64,000 bases of DNA from Jatrophihabitans endophyticus (lineage in GTDB: Bacteria > Actinomycetota > Actinomycetes > Mycobacteriales > Jatrophihabitantaceae), in contig NZ_FQVU01000001.1 of assembly GCF_900129455.1 (NCBI RefSeq), positions 558,001 through 622,000 of the forward strand. The letters are read 5' to 3'. A program made the translations under genes and the position numbers. The notes under the pieces were generated by a model. It was not told the DNA's origin and searched no databases. It saw only the letters and a program-made list of their open reading frames with translations. Within the stretch, counting starts at the first letter, position 1. Every line of letters begins with the position of its first letter. This document shows positions 17,112 through 27,818 of the stretch, in pieces.

Positions 17112-19310
17112 GTGCGCGAGCCCCGCGGCCGGCGGCCGTCCACTACTGTGCGCCTGGTGCGGCCCGAGCAACTGACCGCGGCGCTGGCCGCACGCATGGA
17201 CCGCGCGTGGCCCGGCACCCCTTTCCCGCTCGGTGCCCACTGGGACGGCGAGGGCACGAACTTCACGCTGTGGTCGACGACGGCGACGGGCGTGTCGGTG
17301 TGCCTGTTCAACGGCGCCCACGAGACCCGCATCCCGCTCGACGAGTCGACGTACCACGTGTGGCACGGCTACCTGCCCGGCGTCGCGCCGGGGCAGCGCT
17401 ACGGGTTCCGCGTCGACGGCCCGTTCCAGCCGTCGCAGGGGCTGTTCCACAACCCCACCAAGCTGCTGGTCGACCCCTACGCCCGCGCCATCGAGGGCGA
17501 CTTCGTCGACGACCCGTCGGTGTACCCCGGTAGCGGCGCCGACTCGGCGGCGTCCGTCCCGCGGTCGGTGGTGGTGCACGACGCGTTCCCGTGGGGCGAC
17601 GACAAGCGCCCGAACGTCCGCTGGGACGACACCGTCATCTACGAGCTGCACCTGCGCGGGTTCACGATGCGTCACCCGCAGGTCCCCGCCGAGCTGCGCG
17701 GCACGTACGCCGGTCTCGCGCACCCCGCCGTGATCGACCACCTGACGTCCCTGGGCGTCACCGCCGTCGAGCTGCTGCCCATCCACCACTTCGTCTCCGA
17801 ACCCCACCTGCAGCGGCGCGGCCGGCGCAACTACTGGGGCTACAACACGCTCGGCTTCTTCGCGCCGCACGCCGCGTACGCGTCGCGCGCAGGCGACCAG
17901 GTACGCGAGTTCAAGGCCATGGTGCGGACGCTGCACGCCGCCGGCATCGAGGTCATCCTCGACGTCGTCTACAACCACACGGCCGAGGGCGGCCCGGACG
18001 GCCCGGTGCTGTCGTTCCGCGGCATCGACAACGGCTCGTACTACCGGCTCGCCACCGGCGACCCGTCGCGCTACGCCGACTACACCGGCTGCGGCAACAC
18101 CTTCGACGCCCGGCGGCCGTTCCCGCTGCAGCTCATCACCGACTCGCTGCGGTACTGGATCACCGAGATGCACGTCGACGGCTTCCGTTTCGACCTCGCG
18201 TCGGCCCTCGCCCGCTCGCTGCACGACGTCGACAAGCTCTCGTCCTTCTTCGACACCATCCACCAGGACCCGGTGATCTCGCAGGTCAAGCTCATCGCCG
18301 AGCCGTGGGACGTCGGGGCCGGGGGCTACCAGGTCGGCGAGTTCCCCCCGCTGTGGACGGAGTGGAACGGCATGTACCGCGACACCGTGCGCTCGTTCTG
18401 GGCCCACGGCGCGGACGGCGTCCGCGATCTCGCGTCCCGGCTGTCGGGGTCGTCGGACCTCTACGGCGACGACGGCCGGCTGCCCATCGCGTCGATCAAC
18501 TTCGTCACGGCCCACGACGGTTTCACCCTGCGCGACCTGGCGTCCTACGAGCGCAAGCACAACGAGGACAACGGCGAGGACAACCGCGACGGCACCGACG
18601 ACAACCGCTCGTACAACTGCGGCGTCGAGGGCGAGCCGGCGCAGGGCGTCCCGCCGGCGGTTGCCGGGCTGCGCCGTCAGCAGGTGCGCAACCTGCTGGC
18701 CTCCCTGCTGCTGTCGACCGGCGCGCCGATGCTCGTCGCCGGTGACGAGCTGTGGCGCACCCAGGGCGGCAACAACAACGCCTACTCCCAGGACAACGAC
18801 GTCTCGTGGGTCGACTGGACCGGCGGCGGCGACCCCGAGGCGGCCGGCGACGTCCTGACGCTCGCGCAACGCCTGATCCGGCTGCGCCGCGAGCACCCGG
18901 TGCTGCGGCAGAGCGCGTTCTTCGAGGGGCGGGTCGTCCCCGGGACCGACGGCGCGGGGGCGACGAAGGACCTCGCGTGGTTCCACCCGGCGGGCCGTGA
19001 GCTCGGCGACGCCGACTGGTTCGACGGCGGCCTGCGCACGATCGGCATGTACCTCGACGGCCGGGGGCTGCGCCACCGCGACCGGCGCGGCCGGCCGATC
19101 GTCGACGAGTCTTTCCTGCTCGTGCTGCACTCCGGCGACGACGACGTGCCGTTCCGGCTGCCGGCGGCGCCCTGGGCGGACGGCTACGAGGGTGTCGTCG
19201 ACACGACGCGGCCCGGCGGCGTGCCCGACGGCGCCGTCCTCGCCCCGGGCGTCGAGCTGCTGGTGGCGGCCCGCTCGGTGACGCTGCTGCGGGTCGTCCG
19301 CGAGCCCTGA
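17112..19310 (+). CDS. glgX: Glycogen debranching enzyme (isoamylase type)
   Basis: 732-aa GH13 enzyme that cleaves alpha-1,6 branches of glucans trimmed by GlgP. An N-terminal CBM48/isoamylase domain ([18 protein letters not shown]) is followed by the TIM barrel with nucleophile Asp in GFRFD (about D361), acid/base Glu in IAEPWD (about E397) and transition-state Asp in AHDG (about D469). [15 protein letters not shown] is a GlgX hallmark. Start uncertain: GTG 17112 has AGAGGGA upstream, but GTG 17148/17157 are possible. It lies 11 kb from glgP and the GlgE operon rather than in them. Confidence 0.95.
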   Translation: MREPRGRRPSTTVRLVRPEQLTAALAARMDRAWPGTPFPLGAHWDGEGTNFTLWSTTATGVSVCLFNGAHETRIPLDESTYHVWHGYLPGVAPGQRYGFRVDGPFQPSQGLFHNPTKLLVDPYARAIEGDFVDDPSVYPGSGADSAASVPRSVVVHDAFPWGDDKRPNVRWDDTVIYELHLRGFTMRHPQVPAELRGTYAGLAHPAVIDHLTSLGVTAVELLPIHHFVSEPHLQRRGRRNYWGYNTLGFFAPHAAYASRAGDQVREFKAMVRTLHAAGIEVILDVVYNHTAEGGPDGPVLSFRGIDNGSYYRLATGDPSRYADYTGCGNTFDARRPFPLQLITDSLRYWITEMHVDGFRFDLASALARSLHDVDKLSSFFDTIHQDPVISQVKLIAEPWDVGAGGYQVGEFPPLWTEWNGMYRDTVRSFWAHGADGVRDLASRLSGSSDLYGDDGRLPIASINFVTAHDGFTLRDLASYERKHNEDNGEDNRDGTDDNRSYNCGVEGEPAQGVPPAVAGLRRQQVRNLLASLLLSTGAPMLVAGDELWRTQGGNNNAYSQDNDVSWVDWTGGGDPEAAGDVLTLAQRLIRLRREHPVLRQSAFFEGRVVPGTDGAGATKDLAWFHPAGRELGDADWFDGGLRTIGMYLDGRGLRHRDRRGRPIVDESFLLVLHSGDDDVPFRLPAAPWADGYEGVVDTTRPGGVPDGAVLAPGVELLVAARSVTLLRVVREP

Positions 19311-19330
19311 CCGGCTGCCACACTGGGGGC

Positions 19331-20104
19331 ATGCGCGCGCATCCGGAGTGCTGGCTCAGCGACATGGACGGCGTCCTCGTCCGCGAGGAGCACGCCGTGC
19401 CCGGGGCCACCGACTTCCTGGCCCGGCTCGTCGAGCGGCAGCGGCGGTTCCTCGTCCTGACCAACAACTCGATCTTCACGCCGCGCGACCTCTCGGCCCG
19501 CCTGGCCCGCTCGGGCCTGGACATCCCCGAGGCCGCGATCTGGACGTCCGCGCTCGCCACCGCCACCTTCCTCGCCGACCAGCTGCCCGGCGGGTCGGCG
19601 TTCGTGATCGGCGAGGCGGGCATGACGACGGCGTTGCACAACGTCGGCTACGTGCTGACCGACCGCGACCCCGACTTCGTCGTGCTCGGCGAGACGCGCA
19701 CGTACTCGTTCGAGGCGATCACCCGCGCGATCCGGCTCATCGAGGCGGGCGCCCGCTTCATCGCCACGAACCCGGACGTCACCGGGCCGTCGGAGCAGGG
19801 ACCGCTGCCGGCCACCGGGTCGGTGGCGGCGATGATCACCAAGGCCACCGGGCGGGAGCCGTACTTCGTCGGCAAGCCCAACCCGATGATGCTGCGCAGC
19901 GCGCTCAACAAGATCGAGGCGCACTCGGAGAACACCGTGATGGTCGGCGACCGGATGGACACCGACGTCGTCGCCGGCATCGAGGCGGGGCTGGACACGA
20001 TCCTGGTCCTCACCGGCTCGACCCGGCGGGCCGACGTCGACCGCTTCCCCTGGCGGCCGGGGCGGGTGCTGGACTCCATCGCCGACGCCGTCGAACTGGT
20101 CTGA
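19331..20104 (+). CDS. HAD-IIA phosphatase (NagD-like)
   Basis: 257 aa. Motif I is SDMDGVL (about 10-16), motif II LTNNS (about 44-48), a large C2 cap lies between, and motif III is VGKPNPMM with [18 protein letters not shown]. This is the NagD/AraL/4-nitrophenylphosphatase branch of HAD hydrolases, acting on nucleotide or sugar phosphates. Starts 20 bp after glgX; a weak -10-like CACACT is 6 nt before the ATG, so it may have its own leaderless transcript. Substrate unknown. Confidence 0.92.
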   Translation: MRAHPECWLSDMDGVLVREEHAVPGATDFLARLVERQRRFLVLTNNSIFTPRDLSARLARSGLDIPEAAIWTSALATATFLADQLPGGSAFVIGEAGMTTALHNVGYVLTDRDPDFVVLGETRTYSFEAITRAIRLIEAGARFIATNPDVTGPSEQGPLPATGSVAAMITKATGREPYFVGKPNPMMLRSALNKIEAHSENTVMVGDRMDTDVVAGIEAGLDTILVLTGSTRRADVDRFPWRPGRVLDSIADAVELV

Positions 20105-20207
20105 CGCCGCGCGCCGTCCCCGCGTCGGGTGCTTAATCGCGGTGAACGTGTCGGTGGTCACCCCTAGGGTGTGGCCTACCTGACCGGCGAGCGACGAAGG
20201 GGGACCC

Positions 20208-21215
20208 GTGGCCGACGTCATCCGTGCCGAGGGGCTCGTGAAGGCCTACGGCAGCGTCCGCGCCCTCGACGGTCTCGACCTGGCCGTGCCCGAGGGCACC
20301 GTGCTCGGCCTGCTCGGCCCCAACGGGGCGGGCAAGACCACCGCCGTCCGCGTCCTCACGACCCTGCTCGTCCCCGACGGCGGCACCGCCGAGGTCGCCG
20401 GCGTCGACGTGGTCGGCGATCCGTCCGGCGTGCGGTCGCGCATCGGGCTCTCCGGCCAGTACGCCGCGGTCGACGAGTACCTGACGGGGCAGGAGAACCT
20501 CGAGATGATCGCGCGGCTCTACGGCTACCGCAGCCGGGTGGCCCGCGCGCGGGCGCACGAGCTGCTCGCGCTGTTCTCGCTCACCGACGCCGCCGACCGG
20601 CCGGTCAAGACCTACTCCGGGGGCATGCGGCGCCGCCTCGACCTCGCCGGCTCGCTGGTCGCCGCTCCCCCGGTGCTGTTCCTCGACGAACCGACCACGG
20701 GCCTCGACCCACGCAGCCGCAACGACATGTGGGACGTCCTCGTCGAGCTGGTGCGTGGCGGCACCACGCTGCTGCTCACCACCCAGTACCTCGAGGAGGC
20801 CGACCGGCTCGCCGATGACATCGTGGTCATCGACCACGGCCGGTCGATCGCGCACGGCACGGCCGACGAGCTCAAGGCGCAGGTGGGCGGCGAGCGCGTC
20901 GAGATCGTCGTCGCCGAGCGCGAGGGCATCGCCGGCGCCCGCGACGTCCTCGCCGCGCTCGCGCCGGGCGAGACGGTCGACGTCGACGAGCACACCCGAC
21001 GGCTCACCGTCGCCGTGTCGGGGGGCGCGAGCACGCTCACCGAGGCACTGCGCCGCCTCGACGCCGCCGACGTCGCCCTGCACGACGTGGCGCTGCGCCG
21101 CCCGACGCTCGACGACGTCTTCCTCACCCTCACCGGGCACGCCGCCGAGGCACCCGAGACCGAACCCGACCCGGGCGACCGTCCCGGGTCCGACCTCGTG
21201 GAGGCCGCGCCGTGA
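20208..21215 (+). CDS. Drr-type ABC exporter, ATP-binding subunit
   Basis: 335 aa, GTG 20208 after AAGGGGGA. Walker A GPNGAGKTT (about 38-46), signature YSGGMRRRLDL, Walker B LFLDEPTTGLDP and the H-loop region TTQYLEEAD are intact. The C-terminal domain (about 225-315) ending in RRPTLDDVFLTLTG is specific to the DrrA/daunorubicin-resistance ATPase subfamily. It pairs with the permease in the next gene through a 4-bp overlap. A paralogous pair sits at 42.4-44.2 kb. Likely exports a lipophilic compound; cargo unknown. Confidence 0.94.
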   Translation: MADVIRAEGLVKAYGSVRALDGLDLAVPEGTVLGLLGPNGAGKTTAVRVLTTLLVPDGGTAEVAGVDVVGDPSGVRSRIGLSGQYAAVDEYLTGQENLEMIARLYGYRSRVARARAHELLALFSLTDAADRPVKTYSGGMRRRLDLAGSLVAAPPVLFLDEPTTGLDPRSRNDMWDVLVELVRGGTTLLLTTQYLEEADRLADDIVVIDHGRSIAHGTADELKAQVGGERVEIVVAEREGIAGARDVLAALAPGETVDVDEHTRRLTVAVSGGASTLTEALRRLDAADVALHDVALRRPTLDDVFLTLTGHAAEAPETEPDPGDRPGSDLVEAAP

Positions 21216-22081
21216 CCGCGTCGAACGCCCGCACCGCCGGGCTCACCACCACCACGGCCGTCACCGGCGAGGTCCCCCGGTCGGGGCGGCTCAAGGCCTT
21301 CGCCGACGGCGCCGCGGTTGCGCGCCGCAACCTGATCAAGATCAAGCGGGTGCCCGACCTGCTGGTCTTCTCCACGCTGTCGCCGATCATGTTCATCCTG
21401 CTGTTCGCGTACGTGTTCGGCAGCCAGATCAACGTGCCGGGCATCAGCTACCGGGAGTTCCTCATCCCGGGGATCTTCGCGCAGACGGTCATCTTCGGCG
21501 CCACCATCACCGGCGCCGGCCTGGCGGAGGACATCCAGAAGGGCATCGTCGACCGGTTCCGCTCGCTGCCGATGTCGCGCTCGGCCGTGCTCGTCGGTCG
21601 CACCGGCAGCGACGTGCTGAACAACCTGCTCGTCATCGTGATCATGTCGCTCACCGGGTTGCTGGTGGGGTGGCGCATCCGCTCCTCGGTCGGCGAGGCG
21701 ATCGGCGGTTTCCTGCTGCTGCTCGCCTTCGCGTACGCGATCAGCTGGATGATGGCGCTGGTCGGGCTGATCGTGCCGAGCCCCGAGGTCGTGAACAACG
21801 CGTCGTTCATGCTCGTCTTCCCGCTGACCTTCGTCGCCAACACCTTCGTACCGACGAACAAGTTCCCGAGCGTGCTGCAGACGATCGCGAACTGGAACCC
21901 GGTCTCGTCGGTCACCGCCGCGTCGCGCGAGCTGTTCGGCAACACCACCGATCGCGTGCCGGCCCCGAAGGACTGGTCGCTGCAGCACCCCGTGCTCTAC
22001 ACGCTCAGCTGGATCGTCGTGATCCTCGCCGTCTTCGTCCCGCTGTCGATACGGCAGTACAAGCGCGCCGCGAGCCGCTGA
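21212..22081 (+). CDS. Drr-type ABC exporter, permease subunit (ABC-2)
   Basis: 289 aa with six predicted transmembrane segments (for example LLVFSTLSPIMFILLFAYVFG, FAQTVIFGATITGAG, LLVIVIMSLTGLLVGW, FMLVFPLTFVANTFV, LSWIVVILAVFVPLSI). The motif EDIQKGIVDRFRSLPMSRSAVLVGR is characteristic of DrrB-like ABC-2 permeases. GTGA overlap with the ATPase gene shows translational coupling. Convergent with the haloacid dehalogenase gene 25 bp downstream. Confidence 0.94.
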   Translation: MTASNARTAGLTTTTAVTGEVPRSGRLKAFADGAAVARRNLIKIKRVPDLLVFSTLSPIMFILLFAYVFGSQINVPGISYREFLIPGIFAQTVIFGATITGAGLAEDIQKGIVDRFRSLPMSRSAVLVGRTGSDVLNNLLVIVIMSLTGLLVGWRIRSSVGEAIGGFLLLLAFAYAISWMMALVGLIVPSPEVVNNASFMLVFPLTFVANTFVPTNKFPSVLQTIANWNPVSSVTAASRELFGNTTDRVPAPKDWSLQHPVLYTLSWIVVILAVFVPLSIRQYKRAASR

Positions 22082-22106
22082 GCCGGCGCGACGGCCGCCG
22101 GGGTGA

Positions 22107-22775
22107 TCAGAGCGCCGCGGCGAGCTCGGTCAACGCGCCCACCTCGACGTCGGGGCGGTCGAAGACGGCCGGCCACGGCGCGCCGGTGCGGTTGACGTAG
22201 GCGCTGCGCAGCCCCGCGCGGCGCGCGCCGTGCAGGTCCCAGGGATGCACGGCGACGAGGACGAGCTCGCCCGGCTCGACCCCGCACACCTGCGCCGCGT
22301 AGTGGTAGGCGCGCGGGTCGGGCTTCCACGGACCGGGCGCGTCGTCGTCCTCGACGCTGAGCAGGGCCTCGAACGAGCCCGCGACGCCGGCCCGCTCGAG
22401 CAGGCCCGCGGCGACCGACCGGGCGCCGTTGGACAGCGTGACGAGGCGGTGGCCGCTCACGGCCAGCTCGCCGACGCCGGGCACGACGTCGGGGTGCACG
22501 GCCAAGGACGTGAAGCCGGCCAGCACGTGCTCGGTCGCCTCGTCGGGGTCGCGGCGCAGCTCGGGCAGCTGCGACCACAGCGTCGCGAGCACCCCGCGCG
22601 CCACGTCGGCGAACGGCCGGGGCGTCCCGGCGAGGCCGAGGGCGTCGCCGTCGCGCAGCGTGCTCGCGAACCACGTCGCGAGCAGCCCGCCGGGCGCGCC
22701 GACGTCGACGAAGCGCTCGCCGAGCGGCGCGAGGTCCGACAGCGTCTCGTTCACGTCGAAGACGATCACGGCCAT
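22107..22775 (-). CDS. Haloacid dehalogenase type II-like hydrolase
   Basis: 222 aa HAD protein. Motif I FDVNETLSDL has the Asp followed by Val-Asn-Glu-Thr, as in L-2-haloacid dehalogenases; motif II is TLSNG; Lys and GPWKPDPRAYHYA form motif III, and VAVHPWDLHGARRAGLRSAYVNR matches the dehalogenase C-terminal pattern. It may dehalogenate 2-haloacids, but family members often have other hydrolase roles. A large repeat/palindrome array lies directly upstream of the start. Confidence 0.88.
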   Translation of the reverse strand: MAVIVFDVNETLSDLAPLGERFVDVGAPGGLLATWFASTLRDGDALGLAGTPRPFADVARGVLATLWSQLPELRRDPDEATEHVLAGFTSLAVHPDVVPGVGELAVSGHRLVTLSNGARSVAAGLLERAGVAGSFEALLSVEDDDAPGPWKPDPRAYHYAAQVCGVEPGELVLVAVHPWDLHGARRAGLRSAYVNRTGAPWPAVFDRPDVEVGALTELAAAL

Positions 22776-22804
22776 CCCCCGACCCTACGCACCCCGCGCC
22801 GGCC

Positions 22805-22931
22805 GACTGGCGACTTCCCGCGTTGACTGGCGAGCTGCGGGCCGACTGGCGAGCTATAGCTCGCCAGTCGGCCCGCAGCTCGCCAGTCAACGTGCGGTCG
22901 GCCCCGCGGTCGGCCCCGCAGGTCGCCAGTC
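22805..22931. repeat. Intergenic array of GACTGGCGA(C/G)CT units, locus B, with a perfect 72-bp palindrome
   Basis: Direct units at 22805-22816, 22825-22836 and 22844-22855; inverted units at 22858-22869, 22877-22888 and 22920-22931. Positions 22821-22892 are a perfect gap-free palindrome of 72 bp centred between 22856 and 22857. A short GC-rich duplication (CGGTCGGCCCCG, twice) lies at about 22895-22918. It occupies almost the whole intergenic space between two minus-strand genes. Confidence 0.9.
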
Positions 22932-22940
22932 GACGTGCGG

Positions 22941-24458
22941 TCAGCCCCGCGGGCAGGCCACCCGCACCGCCCGCGGCAGCACGGTGAACTCGACGGGCAA
23001 CCCGCCCACGACCTCGCCGTCGACGGCGACGTCCTGGTCGCTGTCACAGGCGACGCGCAGGCTGCGCACGCGCAGGGTGTGCACCCGTCCCACCGGCCGG
23101 TGCCGCCCTACGGCCGCGTCCGCGACCGCCAGCACCAGCCGCCCGACGGACAGTCGCTCGACCACGATGACGTCCAGCAGGCCGTCGGTGAGGTCGGCAC
23201 CGGGCACGCGGAAGCCGAGCAGGCCGCCGAAGACCGGCGCGTTGCTGACCGACAGGTGCACCACGTCGAAGGTGCGCTCGCGCCCGTCGTGTTCGACGGT
23301 GCACCGGAACGGCCGGTAGGCGCGGACCGCCCGCGCGGCCGCGATGGGGTAGGTGAGGCCGCCGAAGCGGTCCCGCACCGTCTTCTCGGTCGCGAGGTCG
23401 GCGAAGGCGACGTTCACGCCGACCGTCGTCGCGTTGAGGAAGGTCAGCGCGCCACGGCCGGCGAGGTCCACGCGACCCGCGTCGACCTCGCACACCCGGT
23501 AACCGCCCACGGCGGCCGCGGCCTGCGCCGCGTCCGGCGGGATGCCGAGGGAGCGCGCGACGTCGTTCGAGGTCCCGAGCGGGAGGGGGAAGAGCACGGC
23601 GGCCGTCCCCGCGACCACCCCGGCGGCGAGGCCCACCGTGCCGTCGCCGCCCGCGGCGACGACGAGCGGCGGCTCCTCGCCCGACGCGAGCGCGGCATCG
23701 ACGTGGCGGGCGAGCTCGTCGACCTCGCCCACGTCGAAGGTCCGCACCACGGTCAGGCCCGCCGCGGCGAGACCGGCGCGGGCGACGTCGAGATCCTCGG
23801 CCGATCCGGCGTGCGGGCTGGCCAGCAGCACCGCCTGCCGCGGGATCGGCACGGCGGGGTCGGGCGCGTCCGGGTGGTGGACCGAGCTCTCCCGGACCCG
23901 GTCGACGACGCGCGCGGCGAGCACGCCCGCGCCGATGCCGACCGCAGCGCCGACGGCGACGTCGCTCGGGTAGTGCACGCCGGTGTGGACGCGGGAGTAG
24001 GCCACCGTGCCGGCGACCGGGACGACCGCGGCGCCCGCCGCGGGCAGCGCCGCGGTGACCCCCGTCGCGAAGGCCAGCGCCGAGGCGGCGTGGCCGGAGG
24101 GGAAGGAGAACGTGCGCGGCAGCGGCAGCAGCGGCGCGACGTCGGTCGGCGGCCGGTCGCGCCGCCACGCGAACTTCAGCGGGCCGTTGACCAGCGTGGC
24201 CGCGACGCCGATGCCGAGCAGGCCGCTCGCGGCCGCGGTCCGCGGCCGCCGCCGGCCGGTCGCCGACAGCGCCCCCGCGACGGCCAGCCAGAGCAGCGAG
24301 CGGTTGGCCAGGGTGCTCGCCGTCGTCATGACGCGGTCGCGCAACGGGGTCCGCCGCCGGGCCGCGGCGACCAGCAGTCGCCGGTCCCACCGGCCGAGCC
24401 GCACGCGCAGCGGTGGCGATCGGCGCGTCGCGGCACCGGGGCGACCGGCTCGACTCAC
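22941..24458 (-). CDS. Bifunctional PAP2 phosphatase / diacylglycerol-kinase-fold protein
   Basis: 505 aa from GTG 24458, overlapping the acetoacetyl-CoA synthetase stop by 4 bp. N-terminal half: PAP2 lipid-phosphatase domain with KFAWRRDRPP, PSGHAASALAFATG and SRVHTGVHYPSDVAVG (the three phosphatase signatures), in a membrane helix bundle. C-terminal half (about 195-505): lipid-kinase fold with VVAAGGDGTVGLAAGVV and PLPLGTSNDVARSLG, typical of diacylglycerol/sphingosine kinases. The protein could both dephosphorylate and phosphorylate lipids. This fusion is known in actinobacteria. Confidence 0.9.
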   Translation of the reverse strand: MSRAGRPGAATRRSPPLRVRLGRWDRRLLVAAARRRTPLRDRVMTTASTLANRSLLWLAVAGALSATGRRRPRTAAASGLLGIGVAATLVNGPLKFAWRRDRPPTDVAPLLPLPRTFSFPSGHAASALAFATGVTAALPAAGAAVVPVAGTVAYSRVHTGVHYPSDVAVGAAVGIGAGVLAARVVDRVRESSVHHPDAPDPAVPIPRQAVLLASPHAGSAEDLDVARAGLAAAGLTVVRTFDVGEVDELARHVDAALASGEEPPLVVAAGGDGTVGLAAGVVAGTAAVLFPLPLGTSNDVARSLGIPPDAAQAAAAVGGYRVCEVDAGRVDLAGRGALTFLNATTVGVNVAFADLATEKTVRDRFGGLTYPIAAARAVRAYRPFRCTVEHDGRERTFDVVHLSVSNAPVFGGLLGFRVPGADLTDGLLDVIVVERLSVGRLVLAVADAAVGRHRPVGRVHTLRVRSLRVACDSDQDVAVDGEVVGGLPVEFTVLPRAVRVACPRG

Positions 24459-26413
24459 TGCGCCCCGCGTTCGGCGAAGAACGTCATCGCGGCCGGGTTC
24501 TGCAGCGCGCCCGGGCTGACCGCGTCGGCGAGCGCGACGCCGGCGAGCACGCGCTTCACCGGTACCTCGCACTTCTTGCCGTTGAGCGTGCGTGGGATCG
24601 CCGCCACCGCGACGACCTCGTCGGGGACGTGCCGCGGCGACAGCTCGGCGCGGATCGCCCGCCGCACCTCCTCGCGCACCGTCTCGATCGTGGCGCCGTC
24701 GGCCAGCACCACGAACAGCAGCACCTGTCCCGTTCCGGTCGGGCCCGAGGTGTCGACGACGAGCGAGTCGGCGATTCCCGCCACGTCCTCGGCGACGGCG
24801 TAGAACTCGGCGGTGCCCATGCGCACGCCGCCGCGGTTGAGGGTGGCGTCCGAGCGGCCGTGGATGACGCACGACCCGCGGCCGGTGACGGTGATCCAGT
24901 CGCCGTGGCGCCAGACCCCGGGGTAGACGTCGAAGTACGCCTCCCGCAGCCGGCTGCCGTCGGGGTCGTTCCAGAACCCGACCGGCATCGAGGGCATCGG
25001 CGCGGTGACGACCAGCTCGCCGACCTCGTCGAGCACCGGCCGGCCCGCCGCGTCGTAGGCCTCGACCGCGCAGCCGAGCAGCCGGCAGGGGATCTCGCCC
25101 GCCCGCACCGGCAGCGTCGGCGCCCCGCCGACGAAGGCGGTGCACACGTCGGTACCACCCGACAGCGAGTTGAGGACGAGGTCGCGGCCGACCTGCTCGT
25201 AGACCCACGCGAAGCCGTCGGGCGACAGCGGAGCACCGGTCGAGCCCACGCTGCGCAGCGCCGCGAGGTCGAAGTCGCGACCGGGGTGGACCTCCGCACG
25301 TTGGCACGCCTGCAGGTACGGCGCCGACACCCCGAAGCACGCGACCCGGGCACGCTCGGCGAGACGCCACAGCGCGTCGGGACCGGGGTGGACGGGGTTG
25401 CCGTCGAAGAGCACGACGGTGGCCCCGACGACCAGCCCCGACACGAGCAGGTTCCACATCATCCAGCCCGTCGTGCTGAACCAGAAGAAGCGGTCACCGG
25501 CACGCAGGTCCAGGTGCAGCGCCAACTGCTTGGCGTGCTCGACGAGGATGCCGCCGTGCCCGTGCACGATCGGCTTGGGCAGCCCGGTCGTGCCGGAGGA
25601 GTACAGGATCCACATCGGCGCGTCGAAGGGCACGGGCGCGAAGGCGAGCTCGCCGGGACGGGCCAGGACGTCCGGCCAGCGCAGCGTGTCGGGCAGGGCG
25701 GCGTCGGGGTCGAGGTAGGGCACGAGGATCGTCGCGCGCAGGGTCGGCAGCTGCGCGCGCAGCTCGGTCACCGCGGCCCGGACGTCGAAGCGCTTGCCGC
25801 CGTAGTGGTAGCCGTCCACCGCGACCAGCACGACCGGCTCGATCTGGGTGAACCGGTCGGCGACGGCGCGGGCGCCGAAGTCCGGCGAGCAGGACGACCA
25901 GATCGCCCCCAGCGAGACGGTGGCCAGCATCGCGACCAGAGCCTCGGGAGAGTTCGGCAGCAGCGCGGCGACCCGGTCGCCGACCCCGACCCCGGCGGTG
26001 ACGAGCGCCGCCCGGACCGCGCCCACCTCGCGACGCAGCTGGTCCCACGTCAGCGTGCGGCCCAGACCGTCCTCGCGCTCGAAGACGACGGCGGGGTCGT
26101 CGTCCCCGACCGGTACCGGCGGGAACAGCGCGTGCTCGGCGTAGTTGAGCCGGGCGTCGGGGAACCAGCGCGCGCCGGGCATCGTCGGATCGGCCAGCGC
26201 GGCACTGGGACGGGTGTGCCAGCGCACGCCGTACCAGCGCGCGAACGCCGACCAGAAGGCGTCGAGGTCGGCCGTGGACCACTGCCACATCTCGTCGTAG
26301 GTCCCGACGGTCACGCCGCCGTTCGCACCGAGCCAACGGCCGAACTCGGTGATGCGTGCGCCGGCGATGCGTTCGGCGTCCGGTTCCCACAGCAGCTCGC
26401 CCTCGACCGTCAT
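24455..26413 (-). CDS. Acetoacetyl-CoA synthetase
   Basis: 652 aa ATP-dependent acyl-CoA ligase converting acetoacetate, CoA and ATP to acetoacetyl-CoA. Start at ATG 26413 (MTVEGELLWEPD); an extra 30 codons upstream overlap the promoter. AMP-binding motif YSSGTTGLPKPIVHG (about 280-294) and the C-terminal lysine motif PRTLNGKKCEVPVKR are present; WFPDARLNYAEH and SGGTDVCTAFVGG match the AACS subgroup. It links ketone bodies or leucine breakdown to the thiolase at 60 kb. Divergent from metY with a shared palindromic site. Confidence 0.93.
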   Translation of the reverse strand: MTVEGELLWEPDAERIAGARITEFGRWLGANGGVTVGTYDEMWQWSTADLDAFWSAFARWYGVRWHTRPSAALADPTMPGARWFPDARLNYAEHALFPPVPVGDDDPAVVFEREDGLGRTLTWDQLRREVGAVRAALVTAGVGVGDRVAALLPNSPEALVAMLATVSLGAIWSSCSPDFGARAVADRFTQIEPVVLVAVDGYHYGGKRFDVRAAVTELRAQLPTLRATILVPYLDPDAALPDTLRWPDVLARPGELAFAPVPFDAPMWILYSSGTTGLPKPIVHGHGGILVEHAKQLALHLDLRAGDRFFWFSTTGWMMWNLLVSGLVVGATVVLFDGNPVHPGPDALWRLAERARVACFGVSAPYLQACQRAEVHPGRDFDLAALRSVGSTGAPLSPDGFAWVYEQVGRDLVLNSLSGGTDVCTAFVGGAPTLPVRAGEIPCRLLGCAVEAYDAAGRPVLDEVGELVVTAPMPSMPVGFWNDPDGSRLREAYFDVYPGVWRHGDWITVTGRGSCVIHGRSDATLNRGGVRMGTAEFYAVAEDVAGIADSLVVDTSGPTGTGQVLLFVVLADGATIETVREEVRRAIRAELSPRHVPDEVVAVAAIPRTLNGKKCEVPVKRVLAGVALADAVSPGALQNPAAMTFFAERGAQ

Positions 26414-26447
26414 GCCGGGCAACCTACCGGCCCCGACCTCCGCGCAA

Positions 26448-26470
26448 TTGTCTATCATCACGGTAGACAA
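26448..26470. promoter_or_regulatory. Palindromic site between acetoacetyl-CoA synthetase and metY
   Basis: TTGTCTATC-N5-GGTAGACAA: 9-bp arms with one mismatch around five bases. It lies 34 bp from each divergent start codon. The half-site TAGAC is also the half-site described for the methionine regulator McbR of Corynebacterium, but there the order is TAGAC-N6-GTCTA, the opposite of this arrangement. GntR-type regulators also use related sites. Confidence 0.55.
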
Positions 26471-26501
26471 GATCAGCAGCCGCCGACCCGGGGAGTACGC
26501 C

Positions 26502-27814
<1,313 letters not shown>

Positions 27815-27818
<4 letters not shown>

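Noticed and set aside
17052-19130. 692-codon open frame antisense to glgX
   Set aside because: Shadow of a real gene; composition is typical of an antisense frame and no domain is visible.
26414-26501. SAM riboswitch before metY
   Set aside because: Only 88 bp between divergent starts, no riboswitch core; a palindromic protein site explains the symmetry.
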